Positions 41,309-50,040 of a DNA stretch of 64,000 nt are shown here, piece by piece. Origin of the DNA: Fimenecus sp045632525 (lineage in GTDB: Bacteria; Bacillota; Clostridia; Oscillospirales; Acutalibacteraceae); NCBI GenBank assembly GCA_045632525.1, contig JAZQWV010000004.1, forward strand, positions 1-64,000. Direction: 5' to 3'. The notes beneath the pieces are model-generated. The model saw only the letters and a program-made list of their open reading frames with translations, was not told where the DNA came from and ran no database searches. Both the position numbers and the translations under genes were made by a program. Position 1 is the first letter of the stretch; each line of letters begins with the position of its first letter.

Positions 41309-42427
41309 TTGAATAAAAGGACAAACATTTCTGAAAAGTTATTTGAATACACAGTAAAATTGATTATTCCAATTGTTATTGTTTTTTGTTTGTTTTTATC
41401 AAACGATATGGATAATGTAAAAAAATCAATCCTTAATTTTGGATTTTTTTTGTCATATCCAAGTGAAACAATTTCTTATTATAAATCTCAAAACAATAAA
41501 ATAGAAGAAGATGAAATAGTTTCATCAATGAGTGAGATTCAATCATTGTCTCAGTCTGTAATCATAAAATCCGATATTCCTGATGACATTCAAAAGCTTA
41601 TAAATGAAGCAGAAACTAAATATGCAAACTCAACAAACGACGGCAAAATATTAAAAGAAGATTATAGTCGCAAAAATGCAACGGCAGAATACGATAAAAT
41701 ACTTTTAAGAAATACAACGGTTGATAAGAGCATTAATATTGATAATTATATAAATCGAAAAGCAGTAGCAAATGTATCTAAAAATCAACCCGCCGTGCTG
41801 ATTTATCACACACATACATCCGAAAGCTACGAATTGTTAGATAGAGATTTTTATACTAATGAGCGAAGTATCCGAAGTGGTAATAAAAAAGAAACTGTTG
41901 TGCGAATTGGCGAAGAAATTTGTAAAATTCTCAACGATAAAGGGTATAAAACCATTCATATAACCGATACTTTTGATGAACAGTACAGTGGTGCTTATGA
42001 AAGGTCAAGGGAAAAGGTGAGTGAGATTTTAAAGAGTAATCCGTCAATACAAGTTGTGCTTGATGTTCATAGGGATTCCATTTATCAAAAAGACGGAACA
42101 AGAATAAAAACAGTTACCGAAATTGATAATAAAAAAGTAGCACAGATTATGATAACAACGGGATGCGAAACAAGTAATGTAACCGATTTTCCCAATTGGG
42201 AGAAAAATCTGACTTTTGCATTGAAACTGCAAAATCAGTTGGCAAATGATAACCATAAAATTGTCAGACCATTGGTCTTTTCAAGCCGAAAATATAATAT
42301 GGACTTATTACCTTGTGCCTTGTCAGTTGATATTGGAACCGATGCCAACACATTGACCGAAGCAGTATATTCTGCTCGATATTTTGCAGAATCATTGGCG
42401 AAATTATTAAAGGAGTTTGAAAATTAA
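41309..42427 (+). CDS. spoIIP: Stage II sporulation protein P
   Basis: Peptidoglycan amidase/endopeptidase of 372 residues needed with SpoIID and SpoIIM for engulfment of the forespore. It has an N-terminal membrane anchor (VKLIIPIVIVFCLFLS) and a C-terminal amidase-3-like domain with IYHTHTSESYE, a conserved Glu in RIGEEICKIL, VVLDVHRDSI and LPCALSVDIGTDANTLTEA. The TTG start has AAAGGA nine bases upstream. A 41-codon membrane-peptide gene overlaps its stop by one base. Confidence 0.95.
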   Translation: MNKRTNISEKLFEYTVKLIIPIVIVFCLFLSNDMDNVKKSILNFGFFLSYPSETISYYKSQNNKIEEDEIVSSMSEIQSLSQSVIIKSDIPDDIQKLINEAETKYANSTNDGKILKEDYSRKNATAEYDKILLRNTTVDKSINIDNYINRKAVANVSKNQPAVLIYHTHTSESYELLDRDFYTNERSIRSGNKKETVVRIGEEICKILNDKGYKTIHITDTFDEQYSGAYERSREKVSEILKSNPSIQVVLDVHRDSIYQKDGTRIKTVTEIDNKKVAQIMITTGCETSNVTDFPNWEKNLTFALKLQNQLANDNHKIVRPLVFSSRKYNMDLLPCALSVDIGTDANTLTEAVYSARYFAESLAKLLKEFEN

Positions 42428-42552
42428 TGTCAGAGACAACAAAACTTTTAAAAAACTTTATTTTATCATCAATAGTAACTTTGTTGGTTACTCTTTCACT
42501 TTGCGGTTTTTTTATTGTGCAGGAAAATACAGGAAAAATGCTTTTTGGTTAA
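42427..42552 (+). CDS. 41-residue membrane peptide coupled to spoIIP
   Basis: A short ORF whose ATG overlaps the spoIIP stop by one base (TAATG), with GGAG about eleven bases upstream. It encodes one membrane helix (FILSSIVTLLVTLSLCGFFI) flanked by SETTKLLKN and a short VQENTGKMLFG tail. Similar tiny proteins occur near spoIIP in other Clostridia, but I cannot name a family. The coupling suggests co-production with SpoIIP in the mother cell. Moderate confidence that it is translated. Confidence 0.55.
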   Translation: MSETTKLLKNFILSSIVTLLVTLSLCGFFIVQENTGKMLFG

Positions 42553-42558
42553 AAAATA

Positions 42559-42587
42559 TTGCAATAGTTATTTTCAAAGTGTATAAT
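42559..42587 (+). promoter_or_regulatory. SigA-type promoter of yhaM
   Basis: TTGCAA (42559-42564) and TATAAT (42582-42587) with a 17-base spacer. Confidence 0.65.
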
Positions 42588-42621
42588 TCTATATATACAG
42601 TCGAAAGGAATACTAAGATAT

Positions 42622-43587
42622 ATGAATTTTAATGAAATTGGTAATAATGGTCTTGTTGAAGGCTATGCAGTAATCAAACAATGTGATAAGAAAACAGCAA
42701 AAAACGGTAATTTTTATCTTGATATTGTACTCTCAGATAAAACAGGAGAAATCTTTGCGAAACTCTGGGATTATAATGAAGTTTCTCACGGTAAATATGA
42801 AAATGATATGTTTGTAAAGGTAAGAGGCTCAATCTCTCAATATAACGGTCACGACCAGTTGAGAATTGACAGAATCCGTTCTGTAGTCGAAAGTGACGGT
42901 GTTAATGTTTCTGATTATGTAAAATCAGCGGATTATAGTGGCGAAGATATGTTTAATTTTCTTATCAAAACTGTTGATGATTTTAAAGATGATGACCTTA
43001 AAAAAGTTGTTACATACTTACTTGAAACTAATAAAGAAAAGATTCTTTATTTCCCTGCAGCATTTAGATTGCACCACGCTATCCGTTGCGGACTTTTAAT
43101 GCATACATCATCAATTGTGAAACTCTGTGAAAGCATTTGCAAGGTATATCCTTTTGTTAACAGAGAATTGCTTGTTTCAGGTGCTATTCTTCATGATATC
43201 GCAAAAACAATTGAATTTGATGTAAAAGGAACAGGCATAGCATCAGGATATACTGTTGAAGGCAACCTTTTAGGACATCTTGTAATGGGTGCAATGATGG
43301 TTAAAGAAGCAGGTGACAAACTATCGATTGATAGTGAAAAATCAATGCTTTTGCAACACATGGTTTTGTCACATCACGGCGAGCCTGAATTTGGCGCAGC
43401 AGTTAGACCGCTTTTCCTTGAAGCAGAATTGCTTTCACAGCTTGACTTGATGGATGCACGAATTTATGAGATTATGGATGCCGTCAGCGGAATCGAAAAA
43501 GGCGAGTTTACAAATCGACTTTGGGCACTTGAAGACCGTAAATTCTATAAATATAACGACGCAGAATTAAAGGTTGATATCCTTTGA
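42622..43587 (+). CDS. yhaM: 3'-5' exoribonuclease YhaM
   Basis: A 321-residue protein: N-terminal OB-fold (about 10-90; FYLDIVLSDKTGEIFAKLWD) followed by an HD hydrolase domain with His-Asp at 191-192 (GAILHDIAKT), an upstream His in LMHTSSIVKL, and a second metal site in LSHHGEPEFGA. YhaM of Gram-positives trims RNA 3' ends, especially after transcription termination, and can also act on DNA. AAAGGA precedes the ATG. It is a single-gene unit with its own promoter and terminator. Confidence 0.93.
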   Translation: MNFNEIGNNGLVEGYAVIKQCDKKTAKNGNFYLDIVLSDKTGEIFAKLWDYNEVSHGKYENDMFVKVRGSISQYNGHDQLRIDRIRSVVESDGVNVSDYVKSADYSGEDMFNFLIKTVDDFKDDDLKKVVTYLLETNKEKILYFPAAFRLHHAIRCGLLMHTSSIVKLCESICKVYPFVNRELLVSGAILHDIAKTIEFDVKGTGIASGYTVEGNLLGHLVMGAMMVKEAGDKLSIDSEKSMLLQHMVLSHHGEPEFGAAVRPLFLEAELLSQLDLMDARIYEIMDAVSGIEKGEFTNRLWALEDRKFYKYNDAELKVDIL

Positions 43588-43592
43588 TAATA

Positions 43593-43625
43593 GGGCGGGA
43601 GCTTTGCTCCCGCTATTGCTTTTTA
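43593..43625 (+). terminator. Intrinsic terminator of yhaM
   Basis: GCGGGAGC / GCTCCCGC around a TTT loop, then TATTGCTTTTTAT; strong GC stem, imperfect T-tract. Confidence 0.8.
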
Positions 43626-43702
43626 TCTTAATTATTTCTTAATAATTTAGCTTATTTATTCTTAAAACTATTTTTATTACAATACTGTTGGAGGTTGAAA
43701 AT

Positions 43703-44398
43703 ATGTATAATATTCTTGTTTGTGATGATGAAAAAGACATAGTTAATGCACTCGATATTTATCTTAAATCAGAGGGGTATAACACAATTCTTGCCTACAA
43801 CGGTAACGAAGCAATTGAAAAAGTAAAAACAGAAGACATTCATTTAGCACTTCTTGATATCATGATGCCCGTGTTGGACGGTATTGGTGCTATGGTGAAA
43901 ATTCGTGAAATTTCTAATATTCCTGTAATTCTGTTGACAGCAAAAAGTGAAGATACCGATAAAATTTTAGGACTTAATGTTGGCGCAGATGACTATATTA
44001 CAAAACCATTTAACCCTGTTGAAGTTATGGCGAGAGTTAAATCCCAGCTTCGCCGATATATGATGCTTGGTGGTGGCAAAACTAACGAGCAGACAATTTG
44101 CATTGGTACATTAGAACTTGATGACAATGCTAAAAAAGTAACAGTTGATGGTGAAAATGTTTCACTCACACCAAAAGAATATGAAATACTGCATTTTCTG
44201 ATGCGAAATGCAGGCAAAGTTTATTCTCCACGCGAGATTTATCTTAAAGTATGGAAAGATAATCCCTATGGCGCAGAAAGTACAGTAGCAGTACATATTA
44301 GACACCTTCGTGAAAAAATTGAAATCAACCCTGCCGAACCACGCTATTTGAAAGTAGTTTGGGGACAGGGTTACAAGATTGAAAGAGGTGTTATGTAA
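43703..44398 (+). CDS. OmpR-family response regulator
   Basis: A two-component regulator of 231 residues: receiver domain with the acidic pair Asp8-Asp9, phosphoacceptor Asp52 (LALLDIMMP) and Lys102-region motif DDYITKPFNP, then a winged-helix DNA-binding domain (LTPKEYEILHFLMRNAGKVYSPREIYLKVW and HIRHLREKIE). TTGGAGG precedes the ATG at 43703; a longer frame includes this box and is unlikely. The partner kinase overlaps the stop by one base. The target is unknown; the pair resembles VanRS/PhoPR-like envelope-sensing systems. Confidence 0.93.
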   Translation: MYNILVCDDEKDIVNALDIYLKSEGYNTILAYNGNEAIEKVKTEDIHLALLDIMMPVLDGIGAMVKIREISNIPVILLTAKSEDTDKILGLNVGADDYITKPFNPVEVMARVKSQLRRYMMLGGGKTNEQTICIGTLELDDNAKKVTVDGENVSLTPKEYEILHFLMRNAGKVYSPREIYLKVWKDNPYGAESTVAVHIRHLREKIEINPAEPRYLKVVWGQGYKIERGVM

Positions 44399-46482
44399 TG
44401 AGAAATAATACTGTCGTTAAATGTGTGGCAACAGTTCTTTTTGCTGTAATGCTCACATCTGCTTTAATATCATCAGGGCTTCTTTTGTTTGGCTTTGGTT
44501 CAGGTGCTTTTACATCTGAAAGCGAAAAATATGATTTTAAAAAGACTTTGCTTACGGGTATGACATGGAATCCAATATCCAGACTTAGTGATTATGTTGA
44601 ATATTATGAAAAACACGGTGAGGTTTCTCAAGTTGGTGGTGAAATATTTGAAGAAGCAGTTTACAATTTTATGTCTAAAAACTTGTTGGTAGAAATTAAA
44701 GATTCTGATGATAAAATCGTTTTTTCGAATATTGATGATACAGCAAGTGATATTGTCAATACTGGTGTGCACAGCTTTAGCGTATTAAAAGAAGAATATC
44801 GTAACAAGCCCAATAATTCAAATTCGCAAAAAGTAAATGATACCGAACTCGAAACGGGCTCAGTCTTTTATGAAACCACATCTGTATCTTATGAAGATGC
44901 TGATTGTTACGAGGAAAAAGAATATGAGATAACCGTTTGTTTAAAGAAAGATTTTGTTGTAAAAGACTGTTTTTACTATATAAATGAACTGTTCAATGTA
45001 GTTTCTGATAAGCAAACAACACTTTTTGTAATAACTATTGTTTCAATTTTATCTTCAGTTTCCCTATTGGTATTTATAATGTGTTCAGCAGGCCATAAAG
45101 AAGATTTTGAAGGAATTTATATATCAAGATTTGATAAATTACCGATTGATATTATGGTAGCGTTATTCTCTATGATAACCTTGTTCTTAGGTTATTGCAT
45201 CTTCTGGATATGCAATACTGTTTATTATGAAATGATAAGTTATAATTCAGATATAACACTTTGGGTAGCAATACCTTATCTTGCAGTTGTGTTAATTATT
45301 GCTACTTTCTTTGATTCCATTTTATTTGCAATTCTTTCAATGACTACAGCAGTTAGATTTAAAACACAAACATTTATAAAGACAACAATTATTTATAAAC
45401 TTTTATCATTTGCATTCACAATATTTAAAAAGATATTTAGTGGCATACAAGAACTGTTAAAAAAATCTTTCAAGTTTTCAATTTCAATGTTGCGTTCAAT
45501 TCCTCTTGTGTGGAAAACAATTGTTGCAGTAGTTAGCATAATGCTTTTTGAGTTTATAATACTTACACTTGATTGGGGCTTTTTATGGCCTACTACATGG
45601 ATTTTGAACTGTGTTCTTTGCGTAGGTATAATTGTTGTTGCAATACTTCTTAAAAGGATTAAAAACAGTACAGAGGAAATTGCAAAAGGTAATATTTATA
45701 AAAAAATTGATACGAAATATATGTTTCTTGATATAAAAGACCACGCTGAAAATATTAATAACATAAATGATGGCATTGCAAAAGCAGTTGAAGAACGAAT
45801 GAAGAGTGAACGATTTAAAACTGAACTCATTACAAATGTTTCACATGACATTAAAACTCCTTTGACATCAATTATAAATTATGTTGATTTACTTGAAAAA
45901 GAAGAAATTGAAAATGAAACTGCCAAAGAATATGTGTCTGTTTTATCTCGTCAGTCTGCAAGGCTCAAGAAACTTATAGATGACTTGTTAGAGGCGTCAA
46001 AGGCTTCAACAGGTAATGTAAGCGTTAATCTTACTCAACTTGAATTAGGAATCTTGCTTTCACAAGCACTTGGAGAGTATGACGAGAAATTTTCGAATAA
46101 CAATTTGCAAGTTATACTCAATAAAACTGATGAATTGTTACTTGTAATAGCTGATAACCGTCATATCTGGCGAGTTTTCGATAATATTTTAAATAATATT
46201 TCAAAATATGCTCAACCCAATACGCGTGTTTATATTGATGTAACTCGCAGATTTGATAAAGCAGAAATTGCATTCAAAAATATCTCAAAAGACCCACTTA
46301 ATATTTCAGGTGATGAACTTATGGAACGCTTTGTGCGTGGCGATAGTTCAAGAAATACAGAAGGTAGTGGATTAGGTCTTTCAATCGCAAAATCTTTGAC
46401 TGAAATTCAAAAAGGTAAACTTGATATTCAAATTGATGGTGACCTTTTTAAAGTACGCCTAACATTCCCATTAAGTGAATAA
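44398..46482 (+). CDS. Sensor histidine kinase
   Basis: A membrane kinase of 694 residues with a first helix (12-34), an extracellular sensing part (about 35-200), several further membrane segments (about 205-415) and a cytoplasmic kinase core: HisKA with His483 (TNVSHDIKTPLTS), N-box RVFDNILNNISKYA and G-box GSGLGLSIAKSL. The multi-helix middle region is larger than in simple VanS-like kinases and may be an added sensing or transport-linked module. It is translationally coupled to the response regulator (GTAATG). Signal unknown. Confidence 0.92.
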   Translation: MRNNTVVKCVATVLFAVMLTSALISSGLLLFGFGSGAFTSESEKYDFKKTLLTGMTWNPISRLSDYVEYYEKHGEVSQVGGEIFEEAVYNFMSKNLLVEIKDSDDKIVFSNIDDTASDIVNTGVHSFSVLKEEYRNKPNNSNSQKVNDTELETGSVFYETTSVSYEDADCYEEKEYEITVCLKKDFVVKDCFYYINELFNVVSDKQTTLFVITIVSILSSVSLLVFIMCSAGHKEDFEGIYISRFDKLPIDIMVALFSMITLFLGYCIFWICNTVYYEMISYNSDITLWVAIPYLAVVLIIATFFDSILFAILSMTTAVRFKTQTFIKTTIIYKLLSFAFTIFKKIFSGIQELLKKSFKFSISMLRSIPLVWKTIVAVVSIMLFEFIILTLDWGFLWPTTWILNCVLCVGIIVVAILLKRIKNSTEEIAKGNIYKKIDTKYMFLDIKDHAENINNINDGIAKAVEERMKSERFKTELITNVSHDIKTPLTSIINYVDLLEKEEIENETAKEYVSVLSRQSARLKKLIDDLLEASKASTGNVSVNLTQLELGILLSQALGEYDEKFSNNNLQVILNKTDELLLVIADNRHIWRVFDNILNNISKYAQPNTRVYIDVTRRFDKAEIAFKNISKDPLNISGDELMERFVRGDSSRNTEGSGLGLSIAKSLTEIQKGKLDIQIDGDLFKVRLTFPLSE

Positions 46483-46523
46483 GCAAAAAAAAACACACCC
46501 ACAGTGAATATATATTGTGGGTG
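46483..46523 (-). terminator. Intrinsic terminator of the trmL-mmcQ operon
   Basis: On the minus strand CACCCACA (46523-46516) pairs with TGTGGGTG (46503-46496), followed by TGTTTTTTTTT. It probably also stops the kinase transcript from the other side. Confidence 0.85.
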
Positions 46524-46530
46524 CGTTATT

Positions 46531-46902
46531 CTATTCTTCATTCAATTTTCTTTGTAAATATTTCGGTAATTTACCAATAACTACCGAATAACTATGGTCT
46601 ATCATTTCAAAAATTATCTCATCAGGCACAGAACCATCTAACGGAAACGTGTTGAAATAAGGCTGCTGAACAGGTGGGCAATGGTAACCTCTTACAACAA
46701 CGTTAGGAAACATCTGTCTGTAAAATTGACCAGTCATAGCATCGCATTTAAGTGTTATGTTATCAATTCCTTTTAATTGAAAAAATTGTGCAAAAATTTT
46801 CTTTTCAACTTTAATTATTTCTAAATCTGGTCCAAAAGGGTGGTCAACATAGGCACCGGTTTTTGAGAGACAGTATTCAATTAATGACTGTGGAGTTTTC
46901 AT
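46531..46902 (-). CDS. MmcQ/YjbR family protein
   Basis: A 123-residue cytosolic protein of the MmcQ/YjbR fold, which resembles the double-stranded DNA-binding CyaY-like fold. Typical residues: SKTGAYVDHPFGPDLEIIKV, DNITLKCDA, NVVVRGYHCPPVQQPYFNT and IDHSYSVVIGKLPKYLQ. It is widespread but of unknown function. Its ATG overlaps the trmL stop by four bases (ATGA), so the two are coupled. Confidence 0.88.
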   Translation of the reverse strand: MKTPQSLIEYCLSKTGAYVDHPFGPDLEIIKVEKKIFAQFFQLKGIDNITLKCDAMTGQFYRQMFPNVVVRGYHCPPVQQPYFNTFPLDGSVPDEIIFEMIDHSYSVVIGKLPKYLQRKLNEE

Positions 46903-47405
46903 TGTTGGTCACTCCAATTATAATTTCTCAATTCTCCACTTTCAAGTAGTTGTGGATAATCCCATTGTCTGAGTGTCTCATAAACACCAATGGCAACTGC
47001 ATTTGAAAGATTAAGACTTCTTGCTTCATCAATCATTGGTATTCTCACACATTTGTCAGCATTTGCAAAAAGTAAATCTTCAGGTAATCCTGCAGTTTCT
47101 TTGCCAAAAACGAGATATGTGTTGTCAGGGTATTTTACATCAGAATGTCTTTTTTGTGCTTTTGTTGAAAAATAGAAAAAGTTACCACCTTGATTTTTCT
47201 CAAAGAACTCTTCAAGTGAGTCGTAATATGTAATATCAAGCAAATACCAGTAATCAAGACCTGCTCTTTTTAACTTTTTATCATCAGGTGTAAATCCCAT
47301 TTTACCAACCAAATGAAGTCTTGCTCCTGTTGCTGCACAAGTACGAGCAACATTGCCTGTATTCTGTGGAATTTCAGGCTCAACCATAACAATATTAAGT
47401 GTCAT
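46899..47405 (-). CDS. trmL: tRNA (cytidine/uridine-34-2'-O)-methyltransferase TrmL
   Basis: A SPOUT-class (SpoU) methyltransferase of 168 residues that methylates the wobble-base ribose of certain leucine tRNAs. Motifs: VMVEPEIPQNTGNVARTCAATGA (substrate end), FGKETAGLPEDLL and IPMIDEARSLNLSNAVAIGVYE, which form the knotted SAM site. The start at 47405 has GGTGA upstream; an extended start 16 codons earlier is unlike the family. It is coupled to the MmcQ-type gene. Confidence 0.94.
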   Translation of the reverse strand: MTLNIVMVEPEIPQNTGNVARTCAATGARLHLVGKMGFTPDDKKLKRAGLDYWYLLDITYYDSLEEFFEKNQGGNFFYFSTKAQKRHSDVKYPDNTYLVFGKETAGLPEDLLFANADKCVRIPMIDEARSLNLSNAVAIGVYETLRQWDYPQLLESGELRNYNWSDQQ

Positions 47406-47561
47406 TTTAATCACCAAAATTTTGAAATTTTTATGTAATTTAAAGTATAACATTTTTAGAAATAATTTTAAACATTATTTTATAATTTTTTTATTTCTTT
47501 TTCAAAAAATATATTTGCTCATTAAATTGTGAGCGAAAAAAATTTGAAAGGGGAAGAGAAA

Positions 47562-47741
47562 ATGAATAACAATACAATGTATAAAGCACTCGGTGCAGGT
47601 GTTCTTGCAGGTACAGCAGCGCTTGCAATGACAAATGCAATGTCAAATAGTGCAACTAAAAAGAAGATGAAAAAGACAGCTAAGAAGGCTGTAAACACAT
47701 TTTCAGATGTTGTAGAAAATATGAACAGCATGATGAAATAA
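47562..47741 (+). CDS. Small glycine/alanine-rich protein of unknown function
   Basis: A 59-residue protein with AAAGGGGAAG before the ATG at 47562. It has a helix-prone hydrophobic stretch with small residues (YKALGAGVLAGTAALAMTNA) that may sit in the membrane, then a lysine-rich segment (ATKKKMKKTAKKAVNTF) and a short amphipathic end. This layout loosely resembles YtxH-like small proteins. pdaA follows in ten bases, so it may be spore-related; no named family was recognised. Confidence 0.65.
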   Translation: MNNNTMYKALGAGVLAGTAALAMTNAMSNSATKKKMKKTAKKAVNTFSDVVENMNSMMK

Positions 47742-47751
47742 GGTAGTTTAA

Positions 47752-48618
47752 ATGAGTAAACTTATTAAAATATTGTCCGCTGTTCTATCACTAACTTTGC
47801 TTTGCTCTTGCACAAAACAAGATGCAAAACCTGAACCGAAAATTTCAGAAACTCAAACAGAAACCGAAACAATAACTCAATATGAAGAGCCTGAAACATC
47901 AGTATCGCCAGAACCAATGGGCACTGATGATAAAAAATCTCATAGTTATGGCGTAGCAAAAAATGGTGTTGCAAATGAGATTTCAATAAATGCACAAAAA
48001 TATTTTGAATCCAATAATTTTAAAGCATTTTGTCTTGATACAAAGTCACAGAATAAAATTTTATATTTAACGTTTGATTGTGGTTATGAAAATGGCTATA
48101 CATCAAAAATTCTTGATGTGCTTAAAGAAAAGAATGTGAATGCTGCCTTTTTCTGTACCTTGCCACAGGTTAAAGAAAATCCTGACTTGATAAAGCGAAT
48201 GATTGCCGAGGGCCATATTGTTGGTAATCACTCTGTAACACACCCGTCTTTTGCTGAAATTTCAACTGAACAGATAAAAGAAGAAGTTTTGGGAATGGAT
48301 GATTATTTAAGAGAAAACTTTAATTATAGTGAGCCATATTTCAGATTTCCAAAGGGCGAATATAACGAAAATGCGTTGAGTGTTATAGGTTCTTTGGGAT
48401 ATACAAGTGTATTTTGGTCATTAGCTTATGCAGATTGGGACTTGAATAAGCAAAAAGGTGCTGATTTCGCCTATGAAACAGTAGTTTCAAGACTTCATCC
48501 CGGCGCTGTGATATTGTTGCATTCAGTATCACCCGATAATGCAAATGCACTTGCAAGAATAATTGATAAAGCAAGAGAAGACGGATATGAATTTTGCTCG
48601 TTGAGAGACTATAAATAA
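47752..48618 (+). CDS. pdaA: Polysaccharide deacetylase, PdaA-like
   Basis: A carbohydrate esterase family 4 enzyme, 288 residues, probably a lipoprotein: signal peptide with lipobox-like LCSC (Cys20), acidic linker, then the NodB domain (about 100-285). Motif 1 is YLTFDCGYENG with the catalytic/metal Asp, motif 2 is GNHSVTHPSFAEIS with two metal His, motif 3 is FRFPKGEYN, and motif 5 is PGAVILLHS. PdaA deacetylates muramic acid to make the delta-lactam of spore cortex. Here motif 1 has Cys in place of the common Asn (TFDNGYE). Bacillus PdaA is not a lipoprotein. Confidence 0.85.
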   Translation: MSKLIKILSAVLSLTLLCSCTKQDAKPEPKISETQTETETITQYEEPETSVSPEPMGTDDKKSHSYGVAKNGVANEISINAQKYFESNNFKAFCLDTKSQNKILYLTFDCGYENGYTSKILDVLKEKNVNAAFFCTLPQVKENPDLIKRMIAEGHIVGNHSVTHPSFAEISTEQIKEEVLGMDDYLRENFNYSEPYFRFPKGEYNENALSVIGSLGYTSVFWSLAYADWDLNKQKGADFAYETVVSRLHPGAVILLHSVSPDNANALARIIDKAREDGYEFCSLRDYK

Positions 48619-48709
48619 TTAGCAAAATTTTTCAATAATAATACCCGATTAGTAGCTCATAATACTATTGCAAACGTAAGAGTTTTAGAATGATTGGGGT
48701 GTAAATAAA

Positions 48710-48904
48710 ATGTCAAGAGGTAATAAGAACGTAGTACCAGAAGCTCGTGAAGCTCTTAACCGTTTCAAGATGGAAGCTGCATCAGAAGTTGGCGTAAATC
48801 TTAAACAGGGCTACAACGGTGACCTTACTTCAAAGCAGGCAGGTAGCGTTGGCGGTCAGATGGTTAAAAAGATGATTAAGTCATACGAAGAAAATATGAA
48901 ATAA
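48710..48904 (+). CDS. Small acid-soluble spore protein, alpha/beta type
   Basis: A 64-residue SASP that coats and protects spore DNA and is degraded by GPR at germination. Typical parts are VVPEAREALNRFKMEAASEVGV, containing the family's GPR-cleavage region (EVG), then GYNGDLTSKQAGSVGGQMVKKMI. It begins with MSRGNKNV. GGGGTG precedes the ATG. A CATAATA sequence at 48658-48664 resembles a forespore sigma-G -10 element, but the -35 part is not convincing. It is a single gene ending in a terminator. Confidence 0.94.
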   Translation: MSRGNKNVVPEAREALNRFKMEAASEVGVNLKQGYNGDLTSKQAGSVGGQMVKKMIKSYEENMK

Positions 48905-48925
48905 GTGTCTTTTGACTAATTAAAA

Positions 48926-48964
48926 GAACCCGATGGGAAATATCCTGTCGGGTTCAGATTTTTC
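48926..48964 (+). terminator. Intrinsic terminator of the SASP gene
   Basis: GAACCCGATGGG pairs with CCTGTCGGGTTC, followed by AGATTTTTC. Confidence 0.88.
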
Positions 48965-48985
48965 AATATTTTTTTCAAAAAACTA

Positions 48986-49014
48986 TTGGAAAATTCAAAA
49001 CAATGTTATATAAT
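48986..49014 (+). promoter_or_regulatory. SigA-type promoter of the hprK operon
   Basis: TTGGAA (48986-48991) and TATAAT (49009-49014) with a 17-base spacer, 39 bases before the chosen start. Confidence 0.7.
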
Positions 49015-49053
49015 TACAATAATTATATTATTTATAAAGGGGAGGTAGGCATT

Positions 49054-50022
49054 TTGGTAACAAAATATTCTGTAACACTTGAAAAAGTAATCAACGAAAA
49101 TGGATATGAAGTTCTTTATTTACCATGTGATGCTTCTGTACTTTCAATCACTTCAAAAGAAGTAAATCGTCCCGGACTTTTACTTGCGGGCGCTGACCCA
49201 TATTTTGACCCTGCAAGAGTTCAGTTCTTAGGTAATGGTGAAATGCATTATATAAATACTTTACCGAAAGAACAACAACTTGAAAGAATTGAGAGTCTTA
49301 TAAGCCAACAGCCTCCTTTGATTCTCATAACAAGAAATCTTGAGCCGATTGATGGAATGATTGAACTTGCTCAAAAATACAGCGTGCCGATTCTTCGTTC
49401 TGCTGATTCAACATCAGGTGCCATGGCAACACTCATTTATTTTCTTGGAACAGAACTTGCCGAGAGAATTACTCGTCATGGTGTTTTGGTTGAAGTTTAT
49501 GGTGAAGGTATTCTCATTGTTGGTGACAGTGGTGTTGGTAAGAGCGAAACTGCAATCGAGCTTATAAAGCGTGGTCATCGTCTTATTGCTGACGATGCTG
49601 TTGAAATTAGAAAAACATCTTCAAAAACACTTGTTGGCACAGCACCTGATAATATACGCCATTTTATCGAACTTCGTGGTATCGGTATTATCAATGCTCG
49701 TCGAATTTTTGGTATGGGTGCTGTTAAACTTACAGAAAAAATAAATATGGTTATTCAGCTTGAGCCTTGGGATAGTTCAAAAGTCTATGACAGAATGGGT
49801 CTTGATAATGAATACATAACCATTATGGATATTAAAGTTCCGTTAACAGTTGTTCCTGTTAAACCTGGTCGAAATCTTGCAGTTATCATTGAGTGTGCTG
49901 CAATGAATAACAGACAGAAGAAAATGGGCTATAATGCTGCTCGTGAGCTTCTTCATCATCTTGGAATGGATGATGGCTATGAGCCAAAAGCAAAAGAAAT
50001 TGACATTTGGCAAAACTATTAA
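49054..50022 (+). CDS. hprK: HPr kinase/phosphorylase
   Basis: A bifunctional enzyme of 322 residues that phosphorylates or dephosphorylates Ser46 of HPr and so controls carbon catabolite repression. The N-domain (1-135) is followed by His142 in RHGVLVEVYG, Walker A GDSGVGKS (157-164), IADDAVEIRK, and the HprK signature around LRGIGIINARRIFGMGAV. The TTG at 49054 is chosen because GGGGAGG lies eight bases upstream; the 17-codon longer frame overlaps the -10 region. It heads the conserved block hprK-murB-rapZ-whiA. Confidence 0.94.
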   Translation: MVTKYSVTLEKVINENGYEVLYLPCDASVLSITSKEVNRPGLLLAGADPYFDPARVQFLGNGEMHYINTLPKEQQLERIESLISQQPPLILITRNLEPIDGMIELAQKYSVPILRSADSTSGAMATLIYFLGTELAERITRHGVLVEVYGEGILIVGDSGVGKSETAIELIKRGHRLIADDAVEIRKTSSKTLVGTAPDNIRHFIELRGIGIINARRIFGMGAVKLTEKINMVIQLEPWDSSKVYDRMGLDNEYITIMDIKVPLTVVPVKPGRNLAVIIECAAMNNRQKKMGYNAARELLHHLGMDDGYEPKAKEIDIWQNY

Positions 50023-50040
50023 TTTTTAAAGAAAGAGGTA

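Noticed and set aside
43703..46482. Two-component pair as VanRS glycopeptide resistance
   Set aside because: No vanHAX-like or D-Ala-D-Ala ligase genes are next to it; only general kinase/regulator similarity is visible.
48620..48709. Sigma-G promoter of the SASP gene
   Set aside because: CATAATA fits the -10 consensus, but no matching -35 element lies at 17-18 bases, so it is mentioned only in the gene entry.
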